The notes under the pieces: model-generated | Told to the model about the DNA's origin: nothing | Database searches by the model: none | The model's input: only the letters and a program-made list of their open reading frames with translations | Shown: positions 14,387-27,585 of the stretch, one piece after another | Position numbering within the stretch: the first letter of the stretch is position 1 | Layout of the letters: each line of letters begins with the position of its first letter | From: Bos javanicus | Lineage: Eukaryota > Chordata > Mammalia > Artiodactyla > Bovidae | Assembly (NCBI RefSeq): GCF_032452875.1 | Contig: NW_026893633.1 | Coordinates: 496,001 to 560,000, forward strand | DNA length: 64,000 nucleotides | Reading direction: 5' to 3' | Position numbers and translations under genes: made by a program

Positions 14387-14635
14387 GATCATGTGTCTCT
14401 GGAAGCAATAAACAGAGAGCTGAGTAGGCACGAATCAACAGTCAGCAGGCAATAATCTGGAACTCATCTGTGAGGAATCATGCTGATCAGCTGGCAATAA
14501 TCAAGCAGCTGAGCAGGCTGGAATTACCCAGCACAGCTGGCAATTGTCAAGAAGATGACAGGCAGGAATCACGCAGCTCAGCTGGCTATTGTCAAGCAGA
14601 TGAGCCGACAGTAATCACGCAGCTCAGCAGGCCCT
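14387..14635 (+). repeat. Diverged 46-bp block (type A variant, frame broken)
   Basis: The variant family reads CATGTGTCTCTGGAAGCAAT and AACTCATCTGTGAGG. Two small losses (CGAATCAACAG and TAATCTGGAAC) destroy the open frame. The next block follows only 794 bp later. Confidence 0.88.
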
Positions 14636-15180
14636 GATCACGTAACTGAGCATGCACTGTTCACGTGGCTGATCATGTACTGATCACGTGCCTGGTCATG
14701 CACTGATCACGTGGCTGATCATGCACTGATCACGTGACAGATCATGCACTGATCACGTGGCTGAACATGCACTGCTCACGTGGCTATAATGCACTGCTCA
14801 CGTAGCTGATCATGCAATGATCACGTAGCTACCATGTACTGGGCACATGACTGATCATGCACTGATCTCGTGACTGATCATGCACTGATCACGTGGCTAT
14901 CATGCACTACCCACGTGGCTGATCATACACTGATCACCTGCCTGGTTATGCACAGATCACGTGACTAACCATGAACTGATCACGTAGCTATCATCCACTG
15001 ATCACCTGGCTGATCATGCACTGATCACGTGGCTATCATACACTGATCACGTGGCTGATCATACACTGATACCGTGACTGAGCATGGACTGATCACATGA
15101 CTATCATGTAGTGATCACGTGACTTAATGGCGCTGAACATGTGACTGATCATGCGCTGAGCATGTTTGCTATCATACACT

Positions 15181-15432
15181 GATCATGTGCCTCTGGAGGC
15201 AATAAACAAAGAGCTGAGTAGGCACGAATCATACAGTCAGCAGGCAATAATCATGGAACTCAGGTGTGAGGAATCATGCTGCTCAGCTGGCAATAATCAA
15301 GCAGCTGAGCAGGCTGGAATTACCCAGCACAGCTGTCAATTGTCAAGAAGATGACAGGCAGGAATCACGCAGCTCAGCTGGCTATTTTCAAGCAGATGAG
15401 CCGACAGTAATCACGCAGCTCAGCAGGCCCTG
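15181..15432 (+). repeat. Diverged 46-bp block (type A, frame open)
   Basis: The 62-codon frame is open from 15,166, but its C-terminal part differs (GAATTACCCAGCACAGCTGT). The 794-bp spacing from the previous block is a ~931-bp family unit that has lost 137 bp. Confidence 0.88.
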
Positions 15433-16166
15433 ATCACGTGACTGAGCATGCACTGTTCACGTGGCTGATCATACACTGATCACGTGATTGATCATGCACT
15501 GATCACTTGGATATCATGCACTGATCACGTGGTTGATCATACATTGCTCACGTCACTGATCATGCACTGATCACGTGGCTTTCATGCACTGATCATCTGA
15601 CTGCGCATGCACTGATCATGTAATTATATGCACTGATTACGTGGCTATCCTGCACTGATGACGTGGCTGATCATGCACTGTTCACGTGGATGATCATACA
15701 CTGATCACCTGCATGGTCATGCACAGATCTCGTGACTAATCATCAACTGATCACGTAGCTATCATGCACTGATCACCTGTCTGGTCATGAACTGATCACG
15801 TGGCTATCATGCAATGATCACGTGGCTATCATGCACTAATCACGTGGCTGATCATGCACTGATACCGTGACTGAGCATGGACTGATCACATGACTATCAT
15901 GTAGTGATCAGGTGACTTAATGGTGCTGATCATGTACTGATCACGTGACTGCTCATGCACTGATCAGGTGACTGATCATGCACTGATCACGTGGCTATAA
16001 TGCACTGCTCACGTGGCTGATCATGCAATGATCACGCAGCTACCATGTACTGGTCACATGACTTATCATGCACTGATCAGGTAATTGATCATGCACTGAT
16101 GACCTGGCTTATCATGCATTGATCATGTGACTGATCATGTGCTGATCATGTTTGGTGTCATACACT
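15433..16166. repeat. 22/23-bp satellite segment, copied at +6.43 kb
   Basis: It matches 21,861-22,560 at an offset of about 6,428 bp, including the unusual ATCATCTGACTGCGCATGC monomer and the short AATTATATGCACTGATTACG stretch. Confidence 0.85.
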
Positions 16167-16414
16167 GATCATGTGCCTCTGGAGGCAATGAAAAAAGAGC
16201 TGAGTAGGCAGCAATCAGTCAGCAGGCAATAATCATGGAACTCAGCTCTGAGAAATCATGCTGCTCAGGTGGCAATAATCAAGCAGATGAGCAGGGAGGA
16301 ATTACGCAGCACAGGTGGCAATTGTCAATGAGATGACAGGCAGGAATCATGCAGCTCAGCTGGCAATTGTCAGGCAGAGGAGCAGACAGTAATCACGCAG
16401 CTCAGCAGGCCCTG
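16167..16414 (+). repeat. Diverged 46-bp block (type B)
   Basis: It has AATGAAAAAAGAGCTGAG in place of AATGAACATAGAGCTGAG, and CAGGCAGAGGAGCAGACAG near the end. Its lead-in reads GGTGTCATACACT. Confidence 0.87.
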
Positions 16415-19400
16415 ATCACCTGACTGAGCATGCACTGTTCACCTGGCTGATCACACACCTATCACGTGACTGATCATGCACTGATCACGTTACTCTCAGG
16501 CTCTGATCACGTGATTGCGCATGCACTGATCACGTAATTGTATGCACTGATCACGTGGCTATCATGCACTGATGACATGGCTGATCATGCACTGATCATG
16601 TGACTGATCATGCACTGATCACGTAGCTATCTTGCACTGATCACTTGGCTGATCATACACTCATCACGGGACTGATCATTCACTGATAACGGCGCTATCA
16701 TGCAGTGATTTCATGACTCCACAAGAACTGATCACGTGGATGATCATACACTGATCACGTGACTGATCATGCACTGATCACGTGACTGATACTGCACTGA
16801 TCACGTGGCTATCATGCACTGATCACGTGGCTGATCACATATGTATCACGTGACTAATCATGCACTAATCACGTGGCTCTCATGCACTGATCACGTGGCT
16901 ATCATGCACTGATCACGTGGATATGATGCACTGATCACGTGGCTATCATGCACTGATATTATGCACTGATCACGTGACTAATCACACACGTATCACATCA
17001 CTGATCATGCCCTGATCACGTGACTATCATGCACTGATCACGTGGCTATCATGCACTGATCACGTGGCTGATCATGCAATGATCACGTAGCTACCATGTA
17101 CTGGTCACGTGACTGATCATGCACTGATCACGTAATTGATCCTGCACAGATCACGTGGCTCATTATGCACTGATCACGTGGCTGATCACACATGTATCAC
17201 GTGACTAATCATGCACTGATCACGTGGCTCTCATGCACTGATCACGTGGCTATCATGCACTGATCACGTGGATATGATGCATTGATCACGTGGCTATCAT
17301 GCACTGATATTATGCACTGATCACGTGGCTGATCACACACGTATCACATGACTGATCATGCCCTGATCACGTGACTATCATGCACTGATCACGTGGCTCA
17401 TCATGCACTGATCACGTGGATGATCATACACTGATCACGTGACTGATCATGCACTGATCAGGTGGCTATCATGCACTGCTCACGTGGCTGATCAGGCAAT
17501 GATCACGCAGCTACGATGTACTAGTCACATGACTGATCATGTACAGATCACGTGAGTAATCATGAAGTGATCACGTGGCTATCCTGCATTGATCACGTGG
17601 ATATCATGCACTGATCACGTGGCTGATCACACACGTATCACGTGACTGATCATGCAATGGTCACGTGACTGACCATGCACTGCTCACGTGACTGATCATC
17701 CACTGAACAGTTGGCTATCATGCACTGATTACCTGGCTGATCATACACTGATCACGTGACTGATAATAAACTGATCATCTGGCTATCATGCACTTATTAC
17801 CTGGCTATCGTGCACTGATCACGTGGTTGATCATAAACTGATCACGAGCCTGATCATGCACTGATCACGTCTCTATCATGCACTGATCACAAGACTGCCC
17901 ATGCACTGGTCACGTGGATGATCATACACTGATCATGTGACAGATCATGCAGTGATCACGTGGCTATCATGCACTGATCAAGTGGCTGATCATACTCTGC
18001 TCCCGAAACTGATCATGCACTGATCACGTGGCTATCATGCACTGCTCACGTGGCTGATCATGCACTGATCACGTGGCTATCATGAACTGCTCACGTAGTT
18101 GATCATGCGATAATCACGCAGCTACAGTGTACTGGTCACATGACTGATCATGCACTGATCACGTGACTGATCATGCACTGATCACTTGGCTATCATGCAC
18201 TACTCACGTGGCTGATCATGCAATGATCATGTAGCTACCGTGTACCGGTCACGTGACTGACCGTACACCCATCAGGTGACAGATCATGCACTCATCACGT
18301 GGCTAACATGCACTGATCACGAGACTGATCATACACTGGTCACGTCCATATCATTCACTGATCACATGACTGCCCATGCACTGATCACGTGGATGATCAT
18401 ACACTGATCATGTGACAGATCATGCAGTGATCACGTGGCTATCATGCACTGATCAAGTGGCTGATCATACTCTGCTCCCGAAACTGATCGTGCACTGATC
18501 ACGTGGTTATCATGCACTGCTCACGTGGCTGATCATGCAATGATCACGTAGCTACCATGTACTGGTCACGTGAGTGATCATGCTCTGATCACGTAACTTA
18601 TCATACACTGTTTATGTGACTTTTCATGCACTGTTCACGTGACTGATCATGCACTGATCTCGTGGCTATCATACACGGCTCACGTGGCTGATCATGCAAT
18701 GATTACATAGCTACCATGTACTGGTCACATGACTGATCATGCACTGATCACGTAATTGATCATGCACTGATCATGTGGCTGATCATGCACTGATCACGTG
18801 GCTGACCATACCCTGGTCACGTGACTGATCATGCACTGATCACGTGACTGATCATGCACTGATCACGGGACTGATCATGCACTGATCACTTGGCTGGTCA
18901 TACACGGATCACGTGCTTGGTCATGCACTGATCACGTGGCTGATCATGCAATGATCACGTGACTGATCATGCACTGATCACATGGCTATCATGCACTGAT
19001 TACTTGGCTGGTCATACACTGAACAGGTGCCTGGTAATGCACTGATCACGTGGCTGATCATGCACTGATCATGTAATTGATCATGCACTGATCATGTTGC
19101 TGATCATGCACTGCTCACGTGTCTGGACATGCAATGATCACGTAGGTACCATATAATGGTCACGTGATTCATCATGCACAGATCACGTAAATGATCATGC
19201 ACTGTTCACGTGACTGATCATTTACTGATCAGGTGCCTGGTCATGCACTGATCACGTGGCTGATCATGCACTGATCACGTGACAGATCATGCACAGATCA
19301 CGTGGCTATAAGGCACTGCTCACGTAGCTGATCATGCAATGATCACGTAGCTACCATGTACTGGTCACATGACTGATCATGCACTGATCTCGTGACTGAT

Positions 19401-19747
19401 CATGCACTAATCACGTGGCTGATCATGCACTGATCACGCGACAGATCATGCACTGATCACGTGGCTGAACATGCACTGCTCACGTGGCTATAATGCACTG
19501 CTCACCTAGCTGATCATGCAATGATCACGTAGCTACCATGTACTGGTCACATGACTGATCATGCACTGATAACGTGGCTATCATGCAATGATCACGTGGC
19601 TATCATACACTGATCACGTGGCTGATCATACACTGATACCATGACTGAGCATGGACTGATCACATGACTATCATGTAGTGATCACGTGACTTAATGGCGC
19701 TGATCATGTGACTCATCATGCACTGATCATGTTTGCTGTCATACACT
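16415..19747. repeat. Longest block-free 22/23-bp satellite segment in region A
   Basis: About 3.3 kb carry no 46-bp block. There is a local duplication of ~350 bp: the run with GTGGATATGATGC and CACTGATATTATGCACTGAT appears near 16.92 and again near 17.27 kb. The part from about 17.1 to 18.5 kb is the counterpart of 42.5-44.0 kb next to the region A/B junction. No gene seen. Confidence 0.85.
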
Positions 19748-19998
19748 GATCATGTGTCTCTGGAAGCAATAAACAGAGAGCTGAGTAGGCACGAATCAAC
19801 AGTCAGCAGGCAATAATCATGGAACTCATCTGTGAGGAATCATGCTGCTCAGCTGGCAATAATCAAGCAGCTGAGCAGGCTGAAATTACCCAGCACAGTT
19901 GGCAATTGTCAAGAAGATGACAGGTAGGAATCACGCAGCTCAGCTGGCTATTGTCAAGCAGATGAGCCGACAGTAATCACGCAGCTCAGCAGGCCCTG
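19748..19998 (+). repeat. Diverged 46-bp block (type A variant, frame broken)
   Basis: This is the first of three blocks spaced 930-931 bp apart. One base is lost in CGAATCAACAG, so the 62-codon frame is shifted. Confidence 0.88.
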
Positions 19999-20677
19999 AT
20001 CACGTGACTGAGCATGCACTGTTCACGTGGCTGATCATGTACTGATCACGTGCCTGGTCATGCACTGATCACGTGGCTGATCATGCACTGATCACGTGAC
20101 AGATCATGCACTGATCACGTGGCTGAACATGCACTGCTCACGTGGCTATAATGCACTGATCACGTAGCTGATCATGCAATGATCACGTAGCTACCATGTA
20201 CTGGTCACATGACTGATCATGCACTGATCTCGTGACTGATCATGCAGTGATCACGTGGCTATCATGCACTACCCACGTGGCTGATCATGCAATGATCATG
20301 TAGCTACCATGTACCGGTCACGTGACTGATCATACACCCATCAGATGACTGACCATGCACTGATCACGTGGCTATCATGCACTGTTTACGTGGCTGATCA
20401 TACACTGATCACCTGCCTGGTCATGCACAGATCACGTGACTAACCATGAACTGATCACGTAGCTATCATCCACTGATCACCTGGCTGATCATGCACTGAT
20501 CACGTGGCTATCATGCAATGATCACGTGGCTATCATTCACTGATCACGTGGCTGATCATACACTGATACCGTGACTGAGCATGGACTGATCACATGACTA
20601 TCATGTAGTGATCACGTGACTTAATGGCTCTGATCATGTGACTGATCATGCACTGATCATGTTTGCTATCATACACT

Positions 20678-20929
20678 GATCATGTGTCTCTGGAAGCAAT
20701 AAACAGAGAGCTGAGTAGGCACGAATCAAACAGTCAGCAGGCAATAATCATGGAATTCATCTCTGAGGAATCATGCTGCTCAGCTGGCAATAATCAAGCA
20801 GCTGAGCAGGCTGAAATTACCCAGCACAGCTGGCAATTGTCAAGAAGATGACAGGCAGGAATCACGCAGCTCAGCTGGCTATTGTCAAGCAGATGAGCCG
20901 ACAGTAATCACGCAGCTCAGCAGGCCCTG
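20678..20929 (+). repeat. Diverged 46-bp block (type A variant, frame open)
   Basis: This is the middle block of the 931-bp series. The frame is open but reads ATGGAATTCATCTCTGAGG, unlike its neighbours. Sequence change without a recognisable protein fits non-coding drift. Confidence 0.88.
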
Positions 20930-21608
20930 ATCACGTAACTGAGCATGCACTGTTCACGTGGCTGATCATGTACTGATCACGTGCCTGGTCATGCACTGAT
21001 CACGTGGCTGATCATGCACTGATCACGTGACAGATCATGCACTGATCACGTGGCTGAACATGCACTGCTCACATGGCTATAATGCACTGCTCACGTAGCT
21101 GATCATGCAATGATCACGTAGCTACCATGTACTGGTCACATGACTGATCATGCACTGATCTCGTGACTGATCATGCACTGATCACGTGGCTATCATGCAC
21201 TACCCACGTGGCTGATCATGCAATGATCATGTAGCTACCATGTACCGGTCACGTGACTGATCATACACCCATCAGATGACTGACCATGCACTGATCACGT
21301 GGCTATCATGCACTGTTCACGTGGCTGATCATACACTGATCACCTGCCTGGTCATGCACAGATCCCGTGACTAACCATGAACTGATCACGTAGCTATCAT
21401 CCACTGATCACCTGGCTGATCATGCACTGATCACGTGGCTATCATGCAATGATCACGTGGCTATCATTCACTGATCACGTGGCTGATCATACACTGATAC
21501 CGTGACTGAGCATGGACTGATCACATGACTATCATGTAGTGATCACGTGACTTAATGGCGCTGATCATGTGACTGATCATGCACTGATCATGTTTGCTAT
21601 CATACACT

Positions 21609-21860
21609 GATCATGTGTCTCTGGAAGCAATAAACAGAGAGCTGAGTAGGCACGAATCAAACAGTCAGCAGGCAATAATTATGGAACTCATCTGTGAGGA
21701 ATCATGCTGCTCAGCTGGCAATAATCAAGCAGCTGAGCAGGCTGGAATTACCCAGCACAGCTGGCAATTGTCAAGAAGATGACAGGCAGGAATCACGCAG
21801 CTCAGCTGGCTATTGTCAAGCAGATGAGCCGACAGTAATCACGCAGCTCAGCAGGCCCTG
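21609..21860 (+). repeat. Diverged 46-bp block (type A variant, frame open)
   Basis: This is the last block of the 931-bp series. The following satellite matches the segment after the block at 15,181, extending the 6.43-kb copy. Confidence 0.88.
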
Positions 21861-22799
21861 ATCACGTGACTGAGCATGCACTGTTCACGTGGCTGATCAT
21901 ACACTGATCACGTGATTGATCATGCACTGATCACTTGGATATCATGCACTGATCACGTGGCTGATCATACATTGCTCACGTCACTGATCATGCAATGATC
22001 ACGTGGCTTTCATGCACTGATCATCTGACTGCGCATGCACTGATCATGTAACTATATGCACTAATCACGTGGCTATCCTGCACTGATGACGTGGCTGATC
22101 ATGCACTGTTCACGTGGATGATCATACACTGATCACCTGCATGGTCATGCACAGATCTCGTGACTAATCATCAACTGATCACGTAGCTATCATGCACTGA
22201 TCACCTGGCTGGTCATGCACTGATCACGTGGCTATCATGCAATGATCACGTGGCTATCATGCACTAATCACGTGGCTGATCATGCAATGATACCGTGACT
22301 GAGCATGGACTGATCACATGACTATCATGTAGTGATCACGTGACTTAATGGTGCTGATCATGTACTGATCACGTGACTGATCATGCACTGATCAGGTGAC
22401 TGATCATGCACTGATCACGTGGCTATAATGCACTGCTCACGAGGCTGATTATGCAATGTTCACGCAGCTACCATGTACTGGTCACATGACTGATCATGCA
22501 CTGATCAGGTAATTGATCATGCACTGATGACCTGGCTTATCATGCATTGATCATGTGACTGATCATGCAATGATCACGTGACTGATCATGCACTGATCAC
22601 GTGACTGATCATGCACTGATCACGTGGCTATCATGCACTGCTCACGTGGCTGATCATGCAATGATCACGTAGAAACCATGTACTGGTCACGTGACTGATC
22701 ATGCACTGATCACGTATTTGATCATGCACTGATCACCTGGCTTATCATGCATTCATCATGTGACTGATCATGTGCTGATCATGTTTGGTGTCATACACT
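21861..22799. repeat. 22/23-bp satellite segment, second copy of 15.4-16.1 kb
   Basis: The order is parallel to 15,433-16,140 up to about 22,560. It then continues with CACGTAGAAACCATGTACTG monomers and the type B lead-in, where the earlier copy enters its block directly. Confidence 0.83.
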
Positions 22800-23046
22800 G
22801 ATCATGTGGCTCTGTAGGCAATGAACAAAGAGCTGAGTAGGCAGGAATCAGTCAGCAGGCAATAATCATGGAACTCAGCTCTGAGAAATCATGCTGCTCA
22901 GCTGGCAATAATCAAGTAGATGAGCAGGCAGGAATTACGCAGCACATGTGGCAATTGTCAAGGAGATGACAGGCAGGAATCGGGCAGCTCAGCTGGAAAT
23001 TGTCAAGCAGATGAGCAGACAGTAATCATGCAGCTCAGCAGGCCCT
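22800..23046 (+). repeat. Diverged 46-bp block (type B)
   Basis: It starts with the unusual GATCATGTGGCTCTGTAGGC, so the GTGCC pentamer at which region B carries its LTR is mutated here. Confidence 0.87.
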
Positions 23047-25111
23047 GATCACGTGACTGAGCATGCACTGTTCACGTGGCTGATCACACACCTATCAGGT
23101 GAATGATCATGCACTGATCACGTGGCTCTCATGCACTGATCACGTGATTGCGCATGCACTGATCACGTAATTTTATGAACTGATCACGTGGCTATCATGC
23201 ACTGATGAAGTGGCTGATCATGCACTGATCATGTGACTCATCATGCACTGATCACGTAGCTATCTTGCACTGATCACTTGGCTGATCATACACTCATTAC
23301 GGGACTGATCATGCACTGATCACGGCGCTATCATGCATTGATTACATGACTCCACATGCACTGATCACGTGGATGATCATACACTGATCACGTGACTGAT
23401 CTTGCACTGATCACGTGACTGACCATGCACTGATCACCTGACTGATCATGCACTGATGAGTTGGCAATCATGCACTGATTACTTGGCTGATCATACACTG
23501 ATCACGTGACTGATCATGCACTGATCATCTGGCTATCATGCACTCATTACCTGGCTATCGTGCACTGATCACGTGGTTGATCATACACTGACAACGAGAC
23601 TGATCATGCACTGATCACTTCTATATCATGCACTGATCACATGACTGCCCATGCACTGATCACGTGGATGATCATACACTGATCATGTGACAGATCATGC
23701 AGTGGTCACGTGGCTATCATGCACTGATCAAGAGGCTGATCATACTCTGCTCCTGAAACTGATCATGCACTAATCACGTGGCTATCATGCACTGCTCACG
23801 TGGCTGATCATGCAATGATCAGGTGACTTATCATGCACTGTTCAAGTGACTGATCATGCACTGATCACGTGACTGATCATGCACTGATCACGTGGCTATC
23901 ATGCACTGATCACTTGGTTGGTCATACACTGATCACGTGCCTGGTCATGCACAGATCACGTGACTAATCATGAACTGATCACGTGGCTATAATTCACTGA
24001 TCACGTGGATATGATGCACTGATTACGTGCCTGTCATGCACATATTCCGTAACTAAACATGAACTGATCACGTAGGTATCATGCACTGAACACGTGGCTG
24101 ACATACACTGTTCACGTGTCCGGTTATGCACTGATCACGTGGCTGATCATACACTGATCACGTGCCTGGTCATGCACAGATCACGTGAGTACTCATGAAG
24201 TGATCCCTTGGCTGTCATGCACTGATCACGTATTTGATCATGCACTGCTCATGTGGCTGATCATGCACTGATCACGTGGCTGATCATGCACTGATCACGT
24301 GGCTGATCATGCACTGATCACGTGACTGATCATGCACCGATCTCGTGGCTATCATGCACTGATCACGTGGCTATCATGCACTGCTCACGCGGCTGTTCAT
24401 GCAATGATCACGTAGCTACCATGTACTGGTCACGTGAATGATCATGCACTGATCACGTAATTTAACATGCACTGATCAGGTGACTTAGCATGCACTGTTC
24501 ACGTAAATGATCATGCACTGATCACGTAACTGATCATGCACTGATCATGTGTCTGATCATGCACTGATCACGTGGCTGATCATCCACTGATCACGTGACT
24601 GATCATGCACTGATCACGTGACTGATCATGCACTGATCCCGTGGCTATCATGCACTGATCACTTGGCTGGTTATACACTAATCACGTGCCTGGTCATGCA
24701 CAGATTACATGACTGATCATGCACTGAACACGTGACTGATCATGCACTGATCACGTGGCTATCATGCACTACTCACGTGGCTGATCATGCAATGATCATG
24801 TAGCTACCGTGTACCGTTCAGGTGACTGATCATACACCCATCAGGGGACGGATCATGCACTGATCACGTGGCTGATCATACACTGATCACCTGCCTGGTC
24901 ATGCACCGATCACGTGACAAATCATGAACTGATCACATAGCTATCATGAACTGATCACGTGGCTGATCATGCACTGATCACGTGGCTGATCATGCACTGA
25001 TACCGTGACTGAGCATGGACTGATCACATGAGTATCATGTAGTGATCACGTGACTTAATGGCTCTGATCATGTGACTGATCATGTGCTGATCTTGTTTGC
25101 TATCATACACT
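23047..25111. repeat. 22/23-bp satellite segment
   Basis: About 2 kb of monomers with several rare variants: CACATATTCCGTAACTAAAC near 24.03 kb, a GTGTCCGGTTATGC monomer, and CACACCTATCAGGTGAATG near the start. No gene or inserted element seen. Confidence 0.82.
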
Positions 25112-25363
25112 GATCATGTGCCTCTGGAGGCAATAAACAAAGAGCTGAATAGGCATGAATCAAACAGTCAGCAGGCAATAATCATGGAACTCAGCTGTGA
25201 GGAATCATGCTGCTCAGTTGGCAATAATCAAGCAGCTGAGCAGGCAGGAATTACGCAGCACAGCTGGCAATTGTCAAGCAGATGACAGGCAGGAATCGTG
25301 CAGCTCAGCTGGCAATTGTCAAGCAGATGAGCAGACAGTAATCACGCAGCTCAGCAGGCCCTG
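25112..25363 (+). repeat. Diverged 46-bp block (type A, frame open)
   Basis: The 62-codon frame is open with three conservative-looking changes (GCTGAATAGG, GGAACTCAGCTGTG, CTCAGTTGGC). Only ~270 bp of monomers separate it from the next, type B, block. Confidence 0.88.
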
Positions 25364-25635
25364 ATCACGTGACTGAGCATGCACTGTTCACGTGGCTGAT
25401 CATACACTGATCACGTGATGATCATGCACTGTTCACGTGACTTATCATTCACTGATCACGTGGCTATCATGCACTGCTCACGTGGCTGATCATGCAGTGA
25501 TGACGCAGCTACCATGTACTGGTCACATGACTGATCATGCACTGATCACGTAATTGATCATGCACTGATCACCTGGCTTATCATGCATTCATCATGTGAC
25601 TGATCATGTGCTGACCATGTTTGGTGTCACACACT
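25364..25635. repeat. Short satellite spacer between type A and type B blocks
   Basis: About a dozen monomers, the shortest block-to-block spacer in region A. It jumps from the post-block order straight to the type B lead-in (GATCACCTGGCTTATCATGC), implying an internal loss. Confidence 0.82.
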
Positions 25636-25883
25636 GATCATGTGCATCTGGAGGCAGTGAACAAAGAGCTGAGTAGACAGGAATCAGTCAGCAGGCAATA
25701 ATCATGGATCTCAGCTCTGAGAAATCATGCTGCTCAGCTGGCAATAATCAAGTAGATGAGCAGGCAGGAATTATGCAGCACAGGTGGCAATTGTCAAGCA
25801 GATGACAGACAGGAATCATACAGCTCAGCTGGCAATTGTCAAGCAGATGAGCAGACAGTAATCACGCAGCTCAGCAGGCCCTG
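25636..25883 (+). repeat. Diverged 46-bp block (type B)
   Basis: It has the CATGTGCATCTGGAGGCAGT variant, shared in part with 26,385 and 34,650 (GTGCATCTG), and GAATCATACAGC in the fourth repeat. Confidence 0.87.
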
Positions 25884-26384
25884 ATCACGTGACTGAGCAT
25901 GCACTGTTCACGTGGCTGATCATACACTGATCACGTGATTGATCATGCACTGATCACTTGGATATCATGCACTGATCACGTGGCTGATCATACACTGTTC
26001 ACGTGTCTGACGATGCACTGATAACATGGCTGATCATACACTGCTCACGTAAATGATTATGCACTGATCACGTAACTGATCAGCACTGATCTCGTGGCTG
26101 ATCATGCAATGATCATGTAGCTACCATATACTGGTCACGTGAGTGATCATGCACTGATCATGTAATTGATCATGCACTGATCACGTGGCTGATCATGCAC
26201 TGAACACGTGACTGATCATGCACTGATCATGTGGCTGATCATGCACTGATCACGTGGCTATCATGCACTGCTCACGTGGCTGATCATGCACTGATCAAGT
26301 AATTGATCATGCACTGATCACCTGCCTTATCATGCATTGATCATGTGACTGATCATATGCTGATCATGTTTGGTGTCACACACT
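25884..26384. repeat. Short 22/23-bp satellite segment
   Basis: About 500 bp. The same order recurs at 34,897-35,320, including the truncated ACTGATCAGCACTGATC / TTGATCGGCACTGATC monomer and ATCAAGTAATTGAT. Confidence 0.82.
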
Positions 26385-26632
26385 GAACATGTGCATCTGC
26401 AGGCAATGAACAAAGAGCTGAGTAGGGAGGAATAAGTCAGCAGGCTATAATCATGGAACTCAGCTTTGAGAAATCATGCTGCTCAGGTGGCAATAATCAA
26501 GTAGATGAGCAGGCAGGAATTATGCAGCACAGGTGGCAATTGTCAAGGAGATGACAGGCAGGAATCATACAGCTCAGCTGGCAATTGTCAAGCAGATGAG
26601 CAGACAGTAATCACGCAGCTCAGCAGGCCCTG
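26385..26632 (+). repeat. Diverged 46-bp block (type B)
   Basis: It begins GAACATGTGCATCTGCAGGC and has GGGAGGAATAAGTCAGC. It is a close relative of the block 749 bp upstream. Confidence 0.86.
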
Positions 26633-27425
26633 ATCACGTGACTGAGCATGCACTGTTCACGTCGCTGATCACACACCTATCACGTGAATGATCATGCACT
26701 GATCACGTGGCTCTCTTGCACTGATCACGTGATTGCACATGCACTGATCACGTAATTGTATGCACTGCTCACGTGGCTATCATGCACTGATGACGTGGCT
26801 GATCATGCACTGGTCATGTGACTGATCATGCACTGATCACGTAGCTATCTTGCACTGATCACTTGGCTGATCATGCACTGATCACGTGGCTGATCATCCA
26901 CTGATCACGTGACTGATCATGCACTGATCACGTGACTTACCATGCACTGATCACGTGGCTATCATGCACTGATCACTTGGCTGGTCATACACTAGTCACG
27001 TGCCTGGTCATGCACAGATTACATGACTGATCATGCACTGAATACGTGACTGATCATGCACTGATCACGTGGCTATCATGCACTACTCACGTGGCTGATC
27101 ATGCAATGATCATGTAGCTACCATGTACCGGTCAGGTGACTGATCATACACCCATCAGGTGACGGATCATGCACTGATCACGTGGCTGATCATACACTGA
27201 TCACCTGCCTTGTCATGCACAGATCACGTGACAAATCATGAACTGATCACATAGCTATCATGAACTGATCACGTGGCTGATCATGCACTGATCACGTGGC
27301 TGATCATGCACTGATACCGTGACTGAGCATGGACTGATCACATGACTATCATGTAGTGATCACGTGACTTAATGGCTCTAATCATGTGACTGATCATGCA
27401 CTGATCATGTTTGCTATCATACACT
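26633..27425. repeat. 22/23-bp satellite segment
   Basis: It opens with the CACACCTATCACGTGAATG run also seen after the block at 22,800 and closes with the type A approach sequence ending GTTTGCTATCATACACT. Confidence 0.82.
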
Positions 27426-27585
27426 GATCATGTGCCTCTGCAGGCAATAAACAAAGAGCTGAGTAGGGACGAATCTAACAGTCAGCAGGCAATAATCATG
27501 GAACTCAGGTGTGAGGAATCATGCTGCTCAGCTGGCAATAATCAAGCAGATGAGCAGACAGTAATCACGCAGCTCAGCAGGCCCT
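27426..27585 (+). repeat. Shortened diverged block (type A, two 46-bp repeats lost)
   Basis: The block is 160 bp instead of 252 bp. The missing 92 bp equals exactly two 46-bp repeats, and the join (AATAATCAAGCAGATGAGCA) keeps the repeat register. Confidence 0.9.

Larger units (their letters stand above)
19100..21860 (+). repeat. Tandem ~931-bp higher-order repeat
   Basis: Blocks start at 19,748, 20,678 and 21,609 (spacing 930 and 931 bp). Intervening monomers match in order: TCATGTACTGATCACGTGCC, ACATGCACTGCTCACRTGGC (R = A/G), ATCATGTAGCTACCATG, TCATACACCCATCAGATGAC. The first copy is shorter upstream of its block. Shortened relatives lie at 13.83-15.43 kb. Confidence 0.9.

Noticed and set aside
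14387..15181. 794-bp block spacing equal to a 1,413-bp unit minus a 619-bp insert, taken as the direct LTR-free ancestor
   Set aside because: The monomer order in this interval matches the 931-bp family with a 137-bp loss, not the satellite half of region B, so the equal length looks coincidental.
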